7,984 bases of DNA from an uncultured Christensenellaceae bacterium (GTDB lineage: Bacteria; Bacillota; Clostridia; Christensenellales; Christensenellaceae), in contig CAKTFI010000046.1 in NCBI GenBank assembly GCA_934555865.1, positions 1 to 7,984 of the forward strand. The letters are read 5' to 3'. The notes under the pieces were generated by a model that was not told the origin of the DNA, did no database searches, and saw only the letters and a list, made by a program, of their open reading frames with translations. Of this stretch, positions 6,028 through 7,984 are shown piece by piece (positions within the stretch are counted from its first letter, which is position 1; the number at the start of each line of letters is the position of its first letter). The position numbers and the translations under genes were made by a program.

Positions 6028-7125
6028 ATGCGAAGAAAAGCGCAAGCCGCGTTCGTCGGCCTATTTTGCCTGCTCATATTCTGTAATGCCCAAGCCGCCG
6101 CAGACAGTGCGCGCCGGGCGCTGTCCCTCTTTGCCGGCACCGTCGTGCCCTCTCTCTTTCCGTTTGCCGTCGCGGCCAGCTTACTTTTTGAACTGCACAC
6201 GCTGGACCCGCTCGCCCGCCGCCTACATCGTCTTACACAGCACTACTTCGGCTTTGGCGGACATTTTGCCTATCTGTTTGGATGCTCCGCGCTGTCCGGC
6301 TATCCGATCGGCGCCAAGCTCACGGCCGACTTGTTTTCGCAGGGCTGCCTTTCGCGCGAGGAAGCCGAGGCACTGCTCGGCTGTGTCAGCACTTCCGGCC
6401 CGATGTTCCTCTATGCCGGCGTCTGCCTCAATATGCTGCATGCGCCGCGGCTCGCCGTCTACCTCCTGCTACCGCACTATCTGGCAGCGCTGACATGTTG
6501 CCTGCTGTCCGGCCGCCGGTTTGCCCGCAAACACAGCTCTTCCCCACTCCTCCTGCCTTCCGCCAAATCCTTGCCCTGGAGTGAGGCGCTGAGCCGCGCC
6601 GTCACCTCCTGCACGAAAAGCATGCTTTCCGTCTGCGCACTCATGGTGATCTATGGCGTAGGCATCGATCTGCTCGGCACCCTACTCCTCCGATTCTTTC
6701 CGCAATGGGCCCTGCCGGGGAAACTGGCACTTGGCTTGTGTGAACTCACGACAGGCTGCGCCAATTCCACGCTGCTGCCCGGCCAGGCGCGCCTTGTCTA
6801 CCTGAGCTTCCTCTGCGCCTTCGGCGGACTATGCATCCACGCTCAAACCGCCTCGCTGGCCGCGGCCGCCTCCCTCCGCCTGCGGCATTTTTGGATACAC
6901 AAAGGCATCCAGGGGCTGCTTTCTGCCGCAATGACCGCCGCATTGCTCGAACTCCGCCCGCCGGACGCCTCCTGTTTTGCCGCACTTTCCCCTGCCGTGC
7001 CCTCGCCCACCTGTCCGGCATGGCTTACCGCAACAGCTTTCCTGCTCTGCCTCTGGCCGTTTGCGGCTCAAATGCAGAAAACGCAGCACGCAGGGCTTAC
7101 GCCTCGCTCTTCTCCTTCGCCGTAA
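6028..7125 (+). CDS. ylbJ: Sporulation integral membrane protein YlbJ (nucleoside-recognition/Gate domain family)
   Basis: Polytopic membrane protein of 365 residues, slightly shorter than the roughly 400 of B. subtilis YlbJ, which is made in the mother cell and needed for proper spore maturation. Hydrophobic segments lie near residues 7-25, 33-54, 76-90, 140-160, 196-220 and further on. Recognisable family blocks are SGYPIGAKL (90-98) followed by the SREEAEALL helix, TSGPMFL (122-128), and ELTTGC (239-244) in the second half. The ATG at 6028-6030 was chosen from GGAGG 4 bases upstream; the open frame continues far upstream across the patatin and tmcAL regions, but that is a base-composition artefact. 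The transported or sensed molecule is unknown. The 3' end overlaps the convergent coiled-coil gene by 29 bp. Its presence is the main hint that the host sporulates, although some asporogenous relatives keep such genes. Confidence 0.88.
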   Translation: MRRKAQAAFVGLFCLLIFCNAQAAADSARRALSLFAGTVVPSLFPFAVAASLLFELHTLDPLARRLHRLTQHYFGFGGHFAYLFGCSALSGYPIGAKLTADLFSQGCLSREEAEALLGCVSTSGPMFLYAGVCLNMLHAPRLAVYLLLPHYLAALTCCLLSGRRFARKHSSSPLLLPSAKSLPWSEALSRAVTSCTKSMLSVCALMVIYGVGIDLLGTLLLRFFPQWALPGKLALGLCELTTGCANSTLLPGQARLVYLSFLCAFGGLCIHAQTASLAAAASLRLRHFWIHKGIQGLLSAAMTAALLELRPPDASCFAALSPAVPSPTCPAWLTATAFLLCLWPFAAQMQKTQHAGLTPRSSPSP

Positions 7126-7591
7126 TGACCGGTTCGGACTTCTTATACAGCCGGCTCCTGTTCAGCTGGATCAACTCGATACTTTCCTTATAATATTTTT
7201 CCAGATCGTCGAACACTTCCTCGGCGTACTGATTGGCGCGTTTGCGGATGGCCTGTGCATTCTGTCGGCTGGTCTCCAGGAGGCTGTTAGCCTTGGCATA
7301 GGCCAGCTTATAGACCTCCTCCTTCTTCACCATCGCCTCGGCATCACGCCGCGCCTTTTTGAGGATTTCCGCCGCCTGCGTTTCCGCAGCGTTGATAATC
7401 TGGTCGCGCTCCGCCATGATCTTGACTGACGCATCCAACTCCTCGTGCAGCGCATTTTTAATATCCCCGATGATCTCCATCACGATTTTCTCGTCGATGA
7501 CCTTGTTCGTTTTGGAGAGCTTCGCATAGCGGCTCGCTTCAATCTCCTCTTCCAGCTCGCCTACATATTCAAAAATATCCGACTTTGCCAT
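7097..7591 (-). CDS. Coiled-coil protein encoded between coaD and ylbJ (often labelled ATPase/V-type subunit-like)
   Basis: Soluble, highly charged, almost wholly alpha-helical protein of 164 residues. From about residue 60 to 150 it shows a long heptad-like stretch rich in Glu, Lys, Ala and Gln (AAETQAAEILKKARRDAEAM, then AQAIRKRANQYAEEVFDDLE), resembling F-type ATP synthase subunit b or DivIVA-like coiled coils. There is no Walker motif or membrane segment, so the ATPase label used for such proteins in public annotation is probably only similarity through coiled coil. Similar proteins occur beside coaD and ylbJ in many Clostridia; their function is unknown to me. The ATG has GGAGG 8 bases upstream. 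It follows coaD by 20 bp on the same strand, so the two are likely cotranscribed. Confidence 0.85.
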   Translation of the reverse strand: MAKSDIFEYVGELEEEIEASRYAKLSKTNKVIDEKIVMEIIGDIKNALHEELDASVKIMAERDQIINAAETQAAEILKKARRDAEAMVKKEEVYKLAYAKANSLLETSRQNAQAIRKRANQYAEEVFDDLEKYYKESIELIQLNRSRLYKKSEPVITAKEKSEA

Positions 7592-7611
7592 TCTGCATTC
7601 CTCCGGCTTTC

Positions 7612-7984
7612 TTATACTTTCGTTGTCTTTGCGTACTTCGCAAGAATATACGGGTATGCCCCCGCCGGGACATAGTCCCGCACATCGCGCCCAAAGCGCA
7701 GCAATTCGCGCACGCCGCTGGAGCTTATATGCGCCTCCGCCCCCTGCGCCTGCAAAAAGAGCGTTTCCACCCCCGCCAGGTCGCGGTTATAGGCCGCGAT
7801 GTCGCGCTCGTAGAGATAGTCCGCCGAGCTGCGCAGCCCGCGGAGTATCGCGTCCGCCCCCACCTTCCGGCAGTAATCCACCGTCAGGCCGGAAAACGCG
7901 TCGACCTGTACATTGGCAAACGGCGCACACGCCGCCCGCAGCATCGCAAGGCGTTCCTCCCGCGAAATGAGTTACTTTTTCTGC
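7612..7984 (-). CDS. coaD: Phosphopantetheine adenylyltransferase, 3' part, with an in-frame stop near the window edge
   Basis: CoaD transfers AMP from ATP to 4'-phosphopantetheine, giving dephospho-CoA, the penultimate step of CoA synthesis. The readable 119 residues (7612-7971) cover about the C-terminal three quarters of a normal 160-residue enzyme: SREERLAMLRAA, NVQVDAFSGLTVDYCRKVGADAILRGLR with the substrate-binding RGLR, YERDIAAYNRDL, and AHISSSGVREL matching the conserved SSS-V-(K/R)-E block. The N-terminal half-site with the T/H-x-G-H motif lies outside the window. Reading upstream, the frame gives QKK, then TAA (7972-7974), then LISREER, where the family has a continuous K-K-x-L-F-S-x-E-E-R. 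Either a nonsense change, a small indel or a sequence error interrupts the gene here. The ATG at 7942-7944 is internal, not a real start. The downstream coiled-coil gene begins 20 bp later. Confidence 0.9.

Noticed and set aside
4309..7125. A 938-codon open frame on the plus strand spanning tmcAL, the patatin gene and ylbJ
   Set aside because: Only its last 366 codons (from 6028) show family motifs and a ribosome-binding site. The upstream part is out of frame with tmcAL and antisense to the patatin gene, reading as Arg/Pro/Ala-rich sequence typical of a GC-rich shadow frame.
7612..7944. A 110-residue protein starting at the ATG at 7942-7944
   Set aside because: Family homology continues in frame upstream (SREERLA), so this methionine is internal to CoaD.
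1..7984. CRISPR arrays, tRNA or rRNA genes, insertion sequences, phage genes
   Set aside because: No regularly spaced direct repeats, no tRNA-like cloverleaf with CCA-type end, no rRNA stretches, no transposase or integrase motifs were seen by eye on either strand.

Overview
This window reads as a chromosomal housekeeping segment from a GC-rich, probably endospore-forming member of the Firmicutes (class Clostridia or close to it). The evidence is the gene set: a YlbJ-type sporulation membrane protein, a DUF177-rpmF pair, acetate kinase, TmcAL, a YlbK-type patatin, and the small coiled-coil protein that sits between coaD and ylbJ in Clostridia. Shine-Dalgarno sites are strong (GGAGG types) and promoters are classic sigma-A. 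Coding sequence is rich in G+C, while intergenic spacers are short and A+T-rich. No rRNA, tRNA, CRISPR array or insertion sequence was found.

Layout from left to right. (1) 1-1810, minus strand: a two-gene unit, an MFS transporter followed by an ABC transporter ATPase that runs off the left edge. (2) 1811-1969: MFS promoter candidate and a strong intrinsic terminator for the rpmF unit. (3) 1970-2657, minus: DUF177 (yceD/ylbN-like) then rpmF, with a textbook promoter whose -10 box is framed by a 12-bp inverted repeat. (4) 2730-3917, minus: acetate kinase. (5) 3918-4030: a compact divergent promoter region between ackA and tmcAL with predicted start sites almost back to back. (6) 4031-5200, plus: tmcAL. 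(7) 5197-5976, minus: patatin-like protein, overlapping the tmcAL stop. (8) 6028-7125, plus: ylbJ. (9) 7097-7984, minus: coaD 3' part followed by a coiled-coil gene, whose 3' end overlaps ylbJ by 29 bp.

The right three quarters is a rearranged version of the ylb cluster known from Bacillus subtilis (coaD, ylbJ, ylbK, ylbL, ylbM, ylbN, rpmF). Here neighbours are kept but strands alternate, ylbL is absent and ackA lies between the ylbM (tmcAL) and ylbN equivalents. Functional links: ackA and tmcAL both act on acetate and share a promoter region; DUF177 and L32 both serve the large ribosomal subunit; CoaD makes dephospho-CoA.

I see no clearly new biological system. The best leads are the operator-like repeat on the DUF177-rpmF promoter, the interlocked ackA/tmcAL promoters, and an in-frame stop in coaD 13 bases from the window edge.
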